DNA from: Maribacter sp. BPC-D8
GTDB taxonomy: Bacteria; Bacteroidota; Bacteroidia; Flavobacteriales; Flavobacteriaceae
Assembly: GCF_035207705.1 (NCBI RefSeq)
Contig: NZ_CP128187.1
Span: 2,418,001-2,482,000, forward strand
Direction: 5' to 3'
DNA: 64,000 nt
Positions 28,121 to 37,449 of the stretch are shown here, piece by piece (position 1 is the first letter of the stretch; each line of letters opens with the position of its first letter). The notes beneath the pieces were generated by a model. The model searched no databases. It worked only from the letters and a program-made list of their open reading frames with translations, and was not told where the DNA came from. The position numbers were made by a program, and so were the translations under genes.

Positions 28121-28759
28121 CTAAATCTCTAAATCTTTAAAATCTAAAGGATCAAAGTTTTTGAAATGACCATTAAGTTCGATTGTTTTCTTGGTTCTAT
28201 TTACTTCTGACAACACAGTAATCGTAGAAGTTAAATGTAGACTTATAAAATTAAGTCGATCATTTTCTGTGGGTATTTGTAATAGTTGATACTCTTGCTC
28301 AAAAGACAATCCGATCTTGTGCGCTAGGGTAAAACTATTGAATTCTTTTATATTGAGTTTGGTATATGGCACGTCCATAATAGCATATAACTGTTCTATA
28401 CCATTAATTATAGTTTGTTTTTTTTCTTCGGATGCTTCATAATCGTATTCCAACAACTTTACAATACCACCGGAATAAAGCTTATTTTCCATGATATTAT
28501 CAAAAGCGAGTAATTTAAATACTTGCCTCGCTACACAGACCACATCCATCTCTCCGGTTTCATAGGTTGTCACCACTTCTACAAGCTGAACCTCAACTCC
28601 ATATTCCATCTTATTATTTATAAAGACCGGAATACCAAAAGTGATGGCTTCTTCTCTACAATCTTGTATTAGTTGTTTGTAGCGATCTTCAAAAACATGA
28701 AGCGGTACGGTTTCACCCGGAAAGAATATAGACTGTAATGGAAATAAAGGTAATTTCAT
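28121..28759 (-). CDS. LON-substrate-binding-domain protein
   Basis: A 212-residue stand-alone LON N-terminal (substrate-binding) domain protein without ATPase or protease domain. The start L-P-L-F-P-L-Q-S-I-F-F-P-G-E is diagnostic, followed by L-H-V-F-E-D-R-Y-K-Q-L and G-I-P-V-F. Bacterial stand-alone LON-domain proteins are widespread but their role is unclear; a protein-binding or quality-control role is inferred only from the fold. It lies divergent from lysA. Confidence 0.88.
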   Translation of the reverse strand: MKLPLFPLQSIFFPGETVPLHVFEDRYKQLIQDCREEAITFGIPVFINNKMEYGVEVQLVEVVTTYETGEMDVVCVARQVFKLLAFDNIMENKLYSGGIVKLLEYDYEASEEKKQTIINGIEQLYAIMDVPYTKLNIKEFNSFTLAHKIGLSFEQEYQLLQIPTENDRLNFISLHLTSTITVLSEVNRTKKTIELNGHFKNFDPLDFKDLEI

Positions 28760-28863
28760 TTGCTAAAAATACAAAGCAGATTATATAGCACCAAAATAAA
28801 TAGAATTCTCTAATGTTATAAATATCACAATTTGTTATTTTTATCGTTTTTATGTTATTATTT

Positions 28864-28894
28864 TTGTTCTTAATAAATTAGAAAAGTAAATTCG
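28864..28894 (+). promoter_or_regulatory. Promoter of lysA
   Basis: TTG (28864-28866), 20 nt, then TAAATTCG (28887-28894), one base off TAnnTTTG. The spacing matches the Bacteroidota -33/-7 layout, and the ATG follows 17 bp later. Confidence 0.6.
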
Positions 28895-28911
28895 CCTTAA
28901 AATTAGATAGT

Positions 28912-30150
28912 ATGAGAAATGAGGATTTATTGCAAATCGCAAAAACCTATGGTGATCCGGTTTATGTTTACGACTCGGAAAAAATAGTTTCACAGTTCAA
29001 TAGATTGACCAAAGCATTTGGTTCAGTAAAGAAATTGCAACTTAACTATGCAGCCAAGGCACTTTCTAATATTACTATTTTAAGATTAATGAACAGTCTT
29101 GGTAGTGGTCTTGATACTGTTTCTATTCAAGAAGTTCAACTAGGTTTGTTAGCTGGTTTTAAACCAGAATCGATCATATTTACACCTAACGGAGTTTCTT
29201 TAGAAGAAATTGAGCAAGCTGCCAAATTAGGAGTTCGCATTAACATAGACAACCTTTCAATACTAGAACAATTTGGTAGTAAGCATCCAAATATTCCGGT
29301 ATGTATACGTATCAATCCGCATGTAATGGCAGGTGGAAATTCTAATATTTCTGTAGGTCATATAGATTCTAAATTCGGAATCAGCATTCATCAGATTCCG
29401 CATTTACTTCGTATTGTAGAATTAACTAAAATGAATATCAACGGTATTCACATGCATACAGGTAGTGATATTTTAGATATTGACGTATTCTTATATGCTT
29501 CTGAAATTCTGTTTGATACTGCTCGTAATTTCAAAAATCTTGATTTTATAGATTTCGGTAGCGGTTTTAAAGTACCTTATAAAGAAGGTGATATTGAAAC
29601 TAATGTTGAAGAACTAGGTAAAAAACTAAGTACTCGTTTTAATGAGTTCTGTAAAGAATATGGTAAAGATTTGACATTGGCTTTTGAGCCAGGTAAATTT
29701 TTAGTGAGTGAGGCAGGTGTTTTTCTTGCAAAAGTAAATGTGGTTAAACAAACGACATCAACAGTATTTGCAAGTGTAGATTCTGGTTTTAATCATTTAA
29801 TTAGGCCAATGCTTTACGGCGCTACGCATACCATCAATAACATTTCTAATCCAAAAGGCAGAGAACGCTATTATTCTGTTGTAGGGTATATCTGTGAAAC
29901 CGATACTTTTGCCAGCAATAAAAGAATAAACGAAATCACCGAAGGCGATATTCTTTGCTTTAAAAATGCAGGTGCATATTGCTTTACCATGGCAAGTAAC
30001 TACAACTCAAGATTTAGACCCGCAGAAGTTCTTTGGCATAAAGGGAAAGCAATTCTTATACGTGAAAGAGAAACTTTTGAAGATTTAATTCGCAATCAGG
30101 TAGATGTAAAAGATTTATTCAGTGTTAAACAAACTGCCAAAGTGAAATAA
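28912..30150 (+). CDS. lysA: Diaminopimelate decarboxylase
   Basis: PLP-dependent enzyme converting meso-diaminopimelate to lysine, the last step of lysine biosynthesis; 412 residues. The Schiff-base lysine is in Y-A-A-K-A (about Lys49). The glycine-rich phosphate loop (F-G-S-G-F), the E-P-G-K segment, the C-E-T-D active-site Cys from the partner subunit and the terminal A-S-N-Y-N segment all fit family III decarboxylases. Arginine decarboxylase is excluded by length. A promoter lies just upstream; a thioredoxin gene follows after 60 bp with its own -7 box. Confidence 0.95.
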   Translation: MRNEDLLQIAKTYGDPVYVYDSEKIVSQFNRLTKAFGSVKKLQLNYAAKALSNITILRLMNSLGSGLDTVSIQEVQLGLLAGFKPESIIFTPNGVSLEEIEQAAKLGVRINIDNLSILEQFGSKHPNIPVCIRINPHVMAGGNSNISVGHIDSKFGISIHQIPHLLRIVELTKMNINGIHMHTGSDILDIDVFLYASEILFDTARNFKNLDFIDFGSGFKVPYKEGDIETNVEELGKKLSTRFNEFCKEYGKDLTLAFEPGKFLVSEAGVFLAKVNVVKQTTSTVFASVDSGFNHLIRPMLYGATHTINNISNPKGRERYYSVVGYICETDTFASNKRINEITEGDILCFKNAGAYCFTMASNYNSRFRPAEVLWHKGKAILIRERETFEDLIRNQVDVKDLFSVKQTAKVK

Positions 30151-30167
30151 AGCATTTAAAAATACGT

Positions 30168-30175
30168 TAGTTTTG
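30168..30175 (+). promoter_or_regulatory. -7 box before thioredoxin-family gene
   Basis: TAGTTTTG is an exact TAnnTTTG match, 35 bp before the ATG at 30211. No -33 TTG is evident at the usual distance. Confidence 0.45.
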
Positions 30176-30210
30176 GTACAATAGTTGGACTAAACACTCA
30201 AATAAAACTC

Positions 30211-30747
30211 ATGAATACGTATTCTTTATCTTTTTCCAAATCATTTTTATTTTTAGCCGTACTCTTTGTTTCGGCTGCTAGTTATGCACAAGAGGTTAAT
30301 TGGATTTCTTGGGAAGAGGCTGCCGAATTAACGGCAACCGACAACAACCCGAAGAAAGTCTTTATTGATGTGTACACAGATTGGTGTGGATGGTGTAAGA
30401 AAATGGACAAGGATACTTTTCAAAATCCTGAGGTAGCTGCTTATATGGCAGAGAACTACTACATGGTTAAGTTTGATGGTGAAGGTAAAGATCCTATCGA
30501 ATATAAAGGGAAGATGTACAAATTTGTTCCATCTGGTAAAAAAGGATATCATGAATTTGCAGCAGCCTTAATGCAAGGTCGCTTAAGTTACCCAACTACT
30601 ATTTTCTTAGACGAAGAATTAAATATGCTTTCACCTATACCTGGTTATCAAAAACCAGAGCCATTTTTGGAAATAGCGCGTTATTTTGGTAGCGACATTT
30701 ACAAAGAAAAAGACTGGAAAGCCTATACTGGCGAAGCTGGTAAATAA
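30211..30747 (+). CDS. Periplasmic thioredoxin-family protein
   Basis: A 178-residue exported thioredoxin-like protein. The signal peptide is about residues 1-26 (ending ASYAQ). The redox site is W-C-G-W-C-K-K-M (Cys59 and Cys62) in a DUF255/thioredoxin_7-like context (K-V-F-I-D-V-Y-T-D-W). The cis-Pro loop (Y-P-T-T-I-F-L-D) is present near residue 130. It probably reduces or isomerises disulfides in the periplasm. The next gene is 149 bp downstream, and the gap is largely filled by a long inverted repeat. Confidence 0.85.
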   Translation: MNTYSLSFSKSFLFLAVLFVSAASYAQEVNWISWEEAAELTATDNNPKKVFIDVYTDWCGWCKKMDKDTFQNPEVAAYMAENYYMVKFDGEGKDPIEYKGKMYKFVPSGKKGYHEFAAALMQGRLSYPTTIFLDEELNMLSPIPGYQKPEPFLEIARYFGSDIYKEKDWKAYTGEAGK

Positions 30748-30820
30748 TTATTAGACTTTACACTTGTCTATTATAGTCATTACATATCTCTAATGACTCA
30801 TCTATAAAGTTATTCTCATT

Positions 30821-30892
30821 TAGAGTTATACGTTGTTGAAAAATTGGAAAGCAATTTCCATTAAAGTACTTTCACAACAACGTATAACTCTA
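30821..30892. repeat. Nested 18-bp inverted repeat just upstream of M1 aminopeptidase gene
   Basis: A perfect 18-bp inverted repeat (TAGAGTTATACGTTGTTG at 30821-30838 and its complement at 30875-30892) encloses 36 nt. Inside are a second perfect hairpin (TGGAAA-GCAA-TTTCCA, 30845-30860) and a 10-bp palindrome (AAAGTACTTT, 30863-30872). The right arm ends 4 nt before the ATG at 30897. No T tract follows on the plus strand, so it does not look like an ordinary terminator. Confidence 0.9.
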
Positions 30893-30896
30893 ACTT

Positions 30897-33479
30897 ATGA
30901 AGTACCTATTTTACGCTAGTTTTTTAGTTGTATTTTTTATTTCGTGCGCTAACGAAAAGGACACAGTAAAGCCCCTTGAATCTGGAGTGTCAGAAGCTAT
31001 GGCGACCCAAAGGGCTTCACAAATATCTAATGTTCATTACAACTTAAGTTTTGATATTCCTAAGGAACAGGAAGCTCCTATACCTTCTCAACTAGTTTTA
31101 AATTTTGATTTAGAACAACTTCAAGAACCTGTTTACTTAGATTTTAAAGAAGAAACTTCAAACATAAAATCGGTATCTATTAATGAAACAGATGTCGCTA
31201 TTCTTCATGAAAAGGAACATATTATTTTACCCAAGAAATATTTAATACAAGGGAATAATACTGTTACCATTGCCTTTAATGCCGGTGAACTTTCTTTAAA
31301 TAGAAATGAAGATTACCTATATACTCTATTAGTGCCAGATCGTGCAAGAACACTTTTCCCTTGTTTTGACCAACCTAATATAAAAGGTATTTATACCCTA
31401 AATATAACAGCACCTAACGACTGGAAGGTTTTATGTGGTGCAAACGAAATAAAGCAAACTCAGAAAGGGGAATACACACAACATAATTTTAGTGCTTCTG
31501 ACCAAATGAGTACGTATTTATTTTCATTTGTAGCAGGTAAATTTGAATCTGTAACTCAAAAACCGGCAAATATGGATATGACCATGTTATACCGAGAAAC
31601 CGATGCTACCAAAATTAAGTATAGCCTAGACTCCATTTTTGATTTACATCAGCAATCCCTAACATTTTTAGAGAAGTATACCGCATATCCTTTCCCTTTT
31701 CAAAAAATGGATTTTGCCGCAATACCCGGATTTCAATATGGCGGTATGGAACATGTTGGTGCCATTCAGTACCGAGAAAGTTCGCTTTTTTTAGATGAAA
31801 GCGCAACAGCAAATAATAAATTGAGCCGTGCAAAATTGATTGCCCACGAAACATCGCACATGTGGTTTGGCGATTTAGTTACGATGAATTGGTTTAATGA
31901 TGTATGGATGAAAGAGGTGTTTGCTAATTTTATGGCAGATAAAATCATGAATCCCGCTTTCCCAGATATTGACCATCAATTGGCTTTTATGATCACCCAC
32001 TACCCTAATGCTTACGGAGAAGACAGAACATTAGGTACTAATCCTATTCGGCAAGATTTAGAAAACCTCAACAATGCAGGTTCACTTTACGGTAGTATTA
32101 TTTACAACAAGGCACCAATAATGATGCGCCAACTAGAAACCGTTTTAGGTAAAGAGGCGTTTCAAATAGGTATTCAAGAATATATAAAAACCTTTGCTTT
32201 TAAGAATGCTGTATGGGGAGAGTTAATTGATATTCTAGATAAAAAATCAGCTACAGATATGGTTGCATGGAGCGATGTTTGGGTCAATAATTCTAGCAGA
32301 CCTATTTTTAGTGATGCTATCGAATATGATAGTGACAACAACATCACATCTTTTAAACTATCTCAAAAAGCAGAAGACAAATCAAATCATTCGTGGCCTC
32401 AGACATTTGAAGTACTGTTTCTTTATCCTGATAAAACAAAAACGTTGACCGTCAACATGATTGATAGCGAATTGGTTTTAGAGAAGGCTATTGGTTTACC
32501 TAGACCAACTTCAATACTATATAATTCAAATGCTGAAGGTTACGGAGTATTTCCTACTCAAGAAAAAGATCTAGATATTATACCAACGATAGAGGATCAA
32601 GTGGCTCGTGGTTACGCCTATATAAATGTATATGAGAATATGTTGAATGGCAGTATTACTCCAACTGCTGCCATAAAACTATACTCTAAAGGGCTAATTA
32701 ATGAAAAGAATGAATTATTGGTTAATCTCATCTCTAGATACACCACTTCTGTATTTTGGAAATACCTAACCGCAGAACAACGCCTATTTTATCAGAAAGA
32801 AATTAGCGTACAAGTATGGTCAAAATTACAACAAGAGTTACCTGCTAATATTAAAAAGACCTTATACTCCGCCTACACATCAATTGGCTACACTGATATT
32901 TCATTAGACCATTTATATAAAATTTGGAACAAAGAATTAGTGATTAACAATCTAAAGCTTAACGATGACAACTTTACTGAATTGGCGATGGATTTAACCT
33001 TGTACGGCCACCCAGAAAGTGAAAACATTTTAAAAACAGCTGAACAAGCAATAAGCAACAATGATAAATTAAATCGCTTTACCTTCTTACTACCATCTTT
33101 ATCAAAAGTTCAGCAGACTAGAAATGACTTTTTTGAATCACTTCAACAAGAAGAAAACCGAGCTAAAGAATCATGGGTTGTTAATGCAATGAATAATTTA
33201 AATCACCCTTTACATCAAAAAGAATCCATTCAGTATCTAAGGGCAAGCCTTGATTTAGTAGATGAAATACAAAAAACAGGAGATATCTTTTTCCCGAAAA
33301 GATGGCTAAGTAGTACTATTGGTAATTACACTTCACCGGAAGCTTATGAAATTTTACAGCGTTTTCTAGATGAGAATCCTGATTTAAATTCATCCTTAAA
33401 ATCAAAAGTCCTACAAGCTTCAGATGACTTGCGTAGAGTTCAACTTCTACAAAAACAGATTGACATCTCTTTAGATTAA
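30897..33479 (+). CDS. M1 family aminopeptidase lipoprotein
   Basis: An 860-residue zinc metallopeptidase. The N-terminus is a lipoprotein signal with lipobox F-I-S-C (Cys at about 17), so it is membrane-anchored. The zinc site is H-E-T-S-H (317-321) with Glu340 in K-E-V-F-A-N-F, the exact HExxH-x18-E spacing; Glu318 is the catalytic base. The exopeptidase motif reads G-G-M-E-H (282-286), a common variant of GAMEN in this phylum. A large C-terminal helical region follows. It likely removes N-terminal residues from peptides during protein utilisation. The start codon lies directly after a long inverted repeat. Confidence 0.95.
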   Translation: MKYLFYASFLVVFFISCANEKDTVKPLESGVSEAMATQRASQISNVHYNLSFDIPKEQEAPIPSQLVLNFDLEQLQEPVYLDFKEETSNIKSVSINETDVAILHEKEHIILPKKYLIQGNNTVTIAFNAGELSLNRNEDYLYTLLVPDRARTLFPCFDQPNIKGIYTLNITAPNDWKVLCGANEIKQTQKGEYTQHNFSASDQMSTYLFSFVAGKFESVTQKPANMDMTMLYRETDATKIKYSLDSIFDLHQQSLTFLEKYTAYPFPFQKMDFAAIPGFQYGGMEHVGAIQYRESSLFLDESATANNKLSRAKLIAHETSHMWFGDLVTMNWFNDVWMKEVFANFMADKIMNPAFPDIDHQLAFMITHYPNAYGEDRTLGTNPIRQDLENLNNAGSLYGSIIYNKAPIMMRQLETVLGKEAFQIGIQEYIKTFAFKNAVWGELIDILDKKSATDMVAWSDVWVNNSSRPIFSDAIEYDSDNNITSFKLSQKAEDKSNHSWPQTFEVLFLYPDKTKTLTVNMIDSELVLEKAIGLPRPTSILYNSNAEGYGVFPTQEKDLDIIPTIEDQVARGYAYINVYENMLNGSITPTAAIKLYSKGLINEKNELLVNLISRYTTSVFWKYLTAEQRLFYQKEISVQVWSKLQQELPANIKKTLYSAYTSIGYTDISLDHLYKIWNKELVINNLKLNDDNFTELAMDLTLYGHPESENILKTAEQAISNNDKLNRFTFLLPSLSKVQQTRNDFFESLQQEENRAKESWVVNAMNNLNHPLHQKESIQYLRASLDLVDEIQKTGDIFFPKRWLSSTIGNYTSPEAYEILQRFLDENPDLNSSLKSKVLQASDDLRRVQLLQKQIDISLD

Positions 33480-33492
33480 ATTATAAGGCATA

Positions 33493-33519
33493 AAAAAAGA
33501 GGTCTAAAAGACCTCTTTT
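33493..33519. terminator. Bidirectional terminator between M1 peptidase gene and guaB
   Basis: A perfect 11-bp stem (AAAAGAGGTCT / AGACCTCTTTT) with a 3-nt loop. It has an A run on the left and ends in T residues on the right, so it can serve both convergent genes. Confidence 0.88.
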
Positions 33520-33538
33520 CTATTTACTACTATATTTT

Positions 33539-35011
33539 CTATCTACTATAATTCGGACTCTCTTTAGTGATGGTAACATCATGTGGGTGACTTTCGTTAA
33601 TACCACTAGCGGTAATTTTAACGAACCTGCCAGTGTCTTGTAGTGTTGCGATATCTTTTGCTCCACAGTATCCCATACCAGCTTTTAATCCGCCTACAAA
33701 TTGATGAATACTTTCATACAATTCCCCTTTGTAAGGTACACGACCTACAATACCTTCAGGTACTAATTTTTTAATATCATCTTCAACATCTTGAAAATAA
33801 CGATCCTTACTACCTTGTTTCATAGCTTCAACAGAACCCATACCTCGGTACGATTTAAACTTTCTACCTTCATAGATAATTGTTTCTCCCGGAGATTCTT
33901 TAGTTCCTGCTAAAAGTGATCCTAACATTACCGTATCTGCACCTGCTGCAATCGCTTTAGGTATATCACCTGTATAACGAATACCACCATCTGCAATTAC
34001 CGGAACACCAGAACCTTTTATAGCTGCTGCCACTTCTAATACTGCAGAAAACTGAGGAAAACCAACCCCTGCAACTACCCTAGTCGTACAAATTGAACCT
34101 GGACCAATACCAACTTTAACGGCATCTGCGCCAGCATCAACCAAATATTTTGCTGCTTCACCCGTAGCAATGTTACCAACGATAACATCTAGGTTAGGAA
34201 ATTTCTTCTTTACTGCTTGTAATACAGAAACCACACCTTTTGTATGACCATGTGCCGTATCAATAACTACTGCATCTACACCTGCATTAACCAATGCTTC
34301 TGCTCTTTCAACAGCATCTTCTGTAACACCTAAAGCTGCTGCAACACGAAGTCTACCGAATTGATCTTTATTAGCGCTAGGCTTTTGAGTAAGTTTTGTA
34401 ATATCACGAAATGTAATCAAACCTACCAACTTGTAGTTTTTATCTACAACAGGTAGTTTTTCAATTTTGTGTTGTTGTAAAATATCTTCTGCTTCTGAAA
34501 GTGAAGTCCCTTCTGCAGCTGTTACCAAATTCTCAGAAGTCATTACCTCAGAAATTGGTCTTTCATTATTTTTTTCGAAACGTAAATCTCTATTGGTTAC
34601 GATACCTAAAAGTTTACCATCGGCATCAACGATAGGGATACCACCAATGCTATATTCTTTCATATTAGCTTTGGCATCTTTCACTTTCGAATCTAGTGGT
34701 TGTGTAACCGGATCCAAAATCATTCCGCTTTCAGCTCTTTTCACCTTTCTCACTTTCATTGCCTGCTGCTCAATACTCATATTCTTGTGCAACACGCCGA
34801 TACCACCTTCTTGAGCCATGGCAATTGCCATTCTAGACTCCGTAACCGTATCCATCGCTGCCGATATAATAGGTACATTGATGGTAATATTTCTTGTGAA
34901 TTTTGTCTGAATACTAACTTCTCTTGGAAGCACTTCAGAATATGCAGGTACTAATAATACGTCGTCGTACGTTAGACCTTCTCCTAGAATTTTGTTTTGG
35001 TGGGCTTGCAT
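33539..35011 (-). CDS. guaB: IMP dehydrogenase
   Basis: Inosine-5'-monophosphate dehydrogenase, the first committed step of GMP synthesis. From the ATG at 35011 it has 490 residues, the family norm. Features: N-terminal [11 protein letters not shown], two CBS domains (about 95-205), the catalytic Cys loop [14 protein letters not shown] and the flap region G-M-G-S-V-E-A-M. A longer frame begins at TTG 35038, but that TTG sits inside the -7 promoter box, so the internal ATG is correct. Confidence 0.97.
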   Translation of the reverse strand: MQAHQNKILGEGLTYDDVLLVPAYSEVLPREVSIQTKFTRNITINVPIISAAMDTVTESRMAIAMAQEGGIGVLHKNMSIEQQAMKVRKVKRAESGMILDPVTQPLDSKVKDAKANMKEYSIGGIPIVDADGKLLGIVTNRDLRFEKNNERPISEVMTSENLVTAAEGTSLSEAEDILQQHKIEKLPVVDKNYKLVGLITFRDITKLTQKPSANKDQFGRLRVAAALGVTEDAVERAEALVNAGVDAVVIDTAHGHTKGVVSVLQAVKKKFPNLDVIVGNIATGEAAKYLVDAGADAVKVGIGPGSICTTRVVAGVGFPQFSAVLEVAAAIKGSGVPVIADGGIRYTGDIPKAIAAGADTVMLGSLLAGTKESPGETIIYEGRKFKSYRGMGSVEAMKQGSKDRYFQDVEDDIKKLVPEGIVGRVPYKGELYESIHQFVGGLKAGMGYCGAKDIATLQDTGRFVKITASGINESHPHDVTITKESPNYSR

Positions 35012-35035
35012 AGCAATTAAGGATTTAATTGCGTG

Positions 35036-35043
35036 CAAATATA
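35036..35043 (-). promoter_or_regulatory. -7 box of guaB
   Basis: On the minus strand this reads TATATTTG, an exact TAnnTTTG match, 24 bp before the guaB ATG at 35011. It overlaps the upstream TTG that would otherwise extend the frame. Confidence 0.65.
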
Positions 35044-35050
35044 GTGAATA

Positions 35051-35563
35051 TTATTGGTTAAAAGTATTACCGTATTGTTTGGAAAATGTTAATTGATACA
35101 ACACAATCATAGCGGATGCCGTGTATGTCGCCGTCATTAAAATACCCGATACTATTACTATGTATTTAAACCAAGTAACACCAGACCATAAAAAGTAGAT
35201 TCCGCCAAAGGTCAGTAATACTGATAAAAATGGTTCTACCGTCAAAAGCACCTTAAGTTTTGTAGGTAGTTGAGTTAGCCAAACCAAAATACCTAGCAAG
35301 AAAAAGATAAAAGACATTGATAGAATATGCGTATGTATAATAGTTAGCATTTGCCGTTCGCTCTTTTTAAACTTCATGACGTCAGCATTTTCATCTGATT
35401 CATTACCCAAGTAATTCTCTTCGATACCAGCTACAGAGGCAGTACTGGTCTCTGAGACAAATAATAAACCGGTAAAATACCCAACAGAAAGTACAATTAC
35501 AAAAGCCCCTATAAATAAGCGAATTGGTTTTGGCAGCTTTGGTAAAAGACCATTAAATTCCAT
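35051..35563 (-). CDS. Four-helix membrane protein of flavin redox module
   Basis: A 170-residue protein with four hydrophobic segments (about 14-34, 75-98, 108-128, 133-157). A His pair (H-T-H) sits at the start of the second helix, which could ligate heme or a quinone site, but this is inference; I do not recognise the family. Its ATG overlaps the stop of the FMN-binding gene by one base (TAATG), implying translational coupling. Together with the FMN-binding protein and porin upstream it probably forms a membrane electron-transfer unit. Confidence 0.7.
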   Translation of the reverse strand: MEFNGLLPKLPKPIRLFIGAFVIVLSVGYFTGLLFVSETSTASVAGIEENYLGNESDENADVMKFKKSERQMLTIIHTHILSMSFIFFLLGILVWLTQLPTKLKVLLTVEPFLSVLLTFGGIYFLWSGVTWFKYIVIVSGILMTATYTASAMIVLYQLTFSKQYGNTFNQ

Positions 35564-36099
35564 TATAACATTTTATTTTCTTGCAATATAGTAAGTGTTT
35601 GCAAAAGGTCATCAATTGCATTGGTCATAGAGCGAACAGAAATTGTTGCACCTGCAATACCATCAATATTAGTTTCGTGATTTAAGCGATCGCCAGGTTT
35701 CTTGCCGATAAATTGTTTCAACCAACGTTTGCTTCCTATTTCACCACCATATTCTTCGCGATAAATCAACACCTTAGTATGCAGAATTTTAAAATTAGCA
35801 TCAAGCAAAACCATATAATCAAAGTTTGCCGTCTTACTTGGGGCTTGTTCTACGTATAAATATCCTATATGACTTTGACCGTCAAGCACACGAAATAAAT
35901 TTTCTGCATCAATTTTACTTGGTAAATCTAATTCAGCATTTTTTGCAACCGCAATAGCCTCGATAGTAAAAGAATCAATTTCAAAGTACCCGGCTATTTC
36001 TTTGTCGACCTTTTTCTGAATATTCTTTGGCAAACCAAAACCCATTACTATACCTATGGCTAGTATGCAAACTATTAATCTTAGAACCTTATTATTCAT
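35563..36099 (-). CDS. FMN-binding domain protein, flavinylated
   Basis: A 178-residue protein with one N-terminal membrane or signal segment (about residues 5-21) and a C-terminal FMN-binding domain. The flavinylation motif D-G-I-A-G-A-T lies at residues 146-152; Thr152 would carry FMN covalently on the periplasmic side, as in NqrC/RnfG and extracytosolic flavoproteins modified by ApbE. No apbE is in the window. The ATG at 36099 is chosen over a TTG 12 bp upstream. It lies between the porin gene (23 bp) and the four-helix membrane protein gene (overlapping). Confidence 0.85.
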   Translation of the reverse strand: MNNKVLRLIVCILAIGIVMGFGLPKNIQKKVDKEIAGYFEIDSFTIEAIAVAKNAELDLPSKIDAENLFRVLDGQSHIGYLYVEQAPSKTANFDYMVLLDANFKILHTKVLIYREEYGGEIGSKRWLKQFIGKKPGDRLNHETNIDGIAGATISVRSMTNAIDDLLQTLTILQENKML

Positions 36100-36122
36100 A
36101 TTTACTGACAATTATAATTTGA

Positions 36123-37301
36123 TTAAAACCAAACACCGATACCAAAATTAAGCCTGTCTTTTACATCACCAACGTCTGAGGCATTACTTCTAAATTGATA
36201 ATCTCCTTTCAAGACCACCCCTGGTGCAAGGTGATAAGTTAAACCTGTAGTAACATCTGTTCTGTTATAAGCATCATTGCGAACCAAACGACCTTCGGTA
36301 TCGGCATGCGTATCATACTGCTCGTAACGCGTAAAAACAAAAAGCTTTTGCTCTTTACCCATAGGTAACAAATTGTATGCCCCTTCTACATAAAAGCCTC
36401 TAAGTGCACTCCCTAAATCTCTTCCGGTAGCGGTATTATATTCTTCTGTATCTGATAAAGATGCATTTATAAATTGACCACGTGCTGTAAAACGGTCATA
36501 AGCGTAACGAGCATCTAAACCTACCATTGCGATACCAATATTTGCACCTGCTAAAGTTTCTATATCATCTGCTGCTTGAGTTTTTCCGAAATAAGTAGAA
36601 AGTCCTAAACGTAAACCAGAAATACCATAATATTCAACTTTAGTAGATAAAGTAGGACTATCGATAGTTGACTGAATTGCTTTTTGACGTCCACCTCTTA
36701 ATCCGCTAGAACCACCTAAAAAACCCGACAAACCTCCTTCACCATCAGCTTCGGTAGATTTGAATCCGTTAAAAACATAAGCTTGGTATCCTAAGTTAAT
36801 ATCATTGAATCTACCTGCAACCCCTACACCAATCTCTCTCCATGTCGTTGGCACAATGGCATTATCCATACCTGGGCGTTCTGTTCCATTAAAAGTGGTT
36901 GGTTCATGAAATTCATTTACAATACCCATTGGTACCAGCATTAGACCACCACGTAAGCTAATATTATTTCCAACCGAGTAATTTATAAAAGCCTGCTCAA
37001 CAAAAACTTCATTTACATGCTCAAGCTCAACTTCTGTAACAAATTGTGTTTTATCATTAAAACGATATCCAAAAAGTAATACCATTCGTTGCACATCTAA
37101 TTCGCCATTATCACCTTCTGGTTGATTATATAACATTTCAGCATAAGCACCCACTGTAACCGCAGAAGCGTAGTTGCCAGAAAGTAATCGCTGTGCCGCA
37201 TTTATTTGAGTTTGTGGTACCAAAGTGATCGAGTCTGTTTTGGTTTGTGCCTGTACACAAGTAAAAGTAAGTAGCAATACTAATAGGTAAACGTATTTCA
37301 T
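36123..37301 (-). CDS. Outer-membrane porin, phosphate-selective-porin-like
   Basis: A 392-residue beta-barrel protein. From the ATG at 37301 it has a clean signal peptide (M-K-Y-V-Y-L-L-V-L-L-L, cleavage after CVQAQ). The barrel shows alternating aromatic strands, F-N-G-T-E-R-P-G, G-L-R-G-G and a C-terminal strand ending in W-F (N-F-G-I-G-V-W-F), fitting the OprO/OprP-like family. A longer frame starts 51 bp earlier without a signal peptide. It heads the putative redox operon, so it might admit a substrate or acceptor for the flavoprotein. Confidence 0.82.
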   Translation of the reverse strand: MKYVYLLVLLLTFTCVQAQTKTDSITLVPQTQINAAQRLLSGNYASAVTVGAYAEMLYNQPEGDNGELDVQRMVLLFGYRFNDKTQFVTEVELEHVNEVFVEQAFINYSVGNNISLRGGLMLVPMGIVNEFHEPTTFNGTERPGMDNAIVPTTWREIGVGVAGRFNDINLGYQAYVFNGFKSTEADGEGGLSGFLGGSSGLRGGRQKAIQSTIDSPTLSTKVEYYGISGLRLGLSTYFGKTQAADDIETLAGANIGIAMVGLDARYAYDRFTARGQFINASLSDTEEYNTATGRDLGSALRGFYVEGAYNLLPMGKEQKLFVFTRYEQYDTHADTEGRLVRNDAYNRTDVTTGLTYHLAPGVVLKGDYQFRSNASDVGDVKDRLNFGIGVWF

Positions 37302-37449
37302 CTTCTTAAATCTGCTTAGAATTATCGTTAACATTTTATTAACGGAGTGCAAATTTATGACCTAAAAACATACTAGCAAAGTTTATTTGTAATAAATCTA
37401 AATAAACTTAACGTTAATTAAGCTGCCAACATAATGAAGATAGGCTAGT

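Noticed and set aside
30821..30892. Reading the nested inverted repeat as an integron attC site
   Set aside because: Outer core boxes have the wrong orientation and a mismatch, the arms are perfectly paired without extrahelical bases, and no integrase gene is nearby.
35012..35038. Longer guaB start (TTG at 35038)
   Set aside because: The TTG lies within the exact TATATTTG promoter box, and the shorter product has the normal 490 residues.
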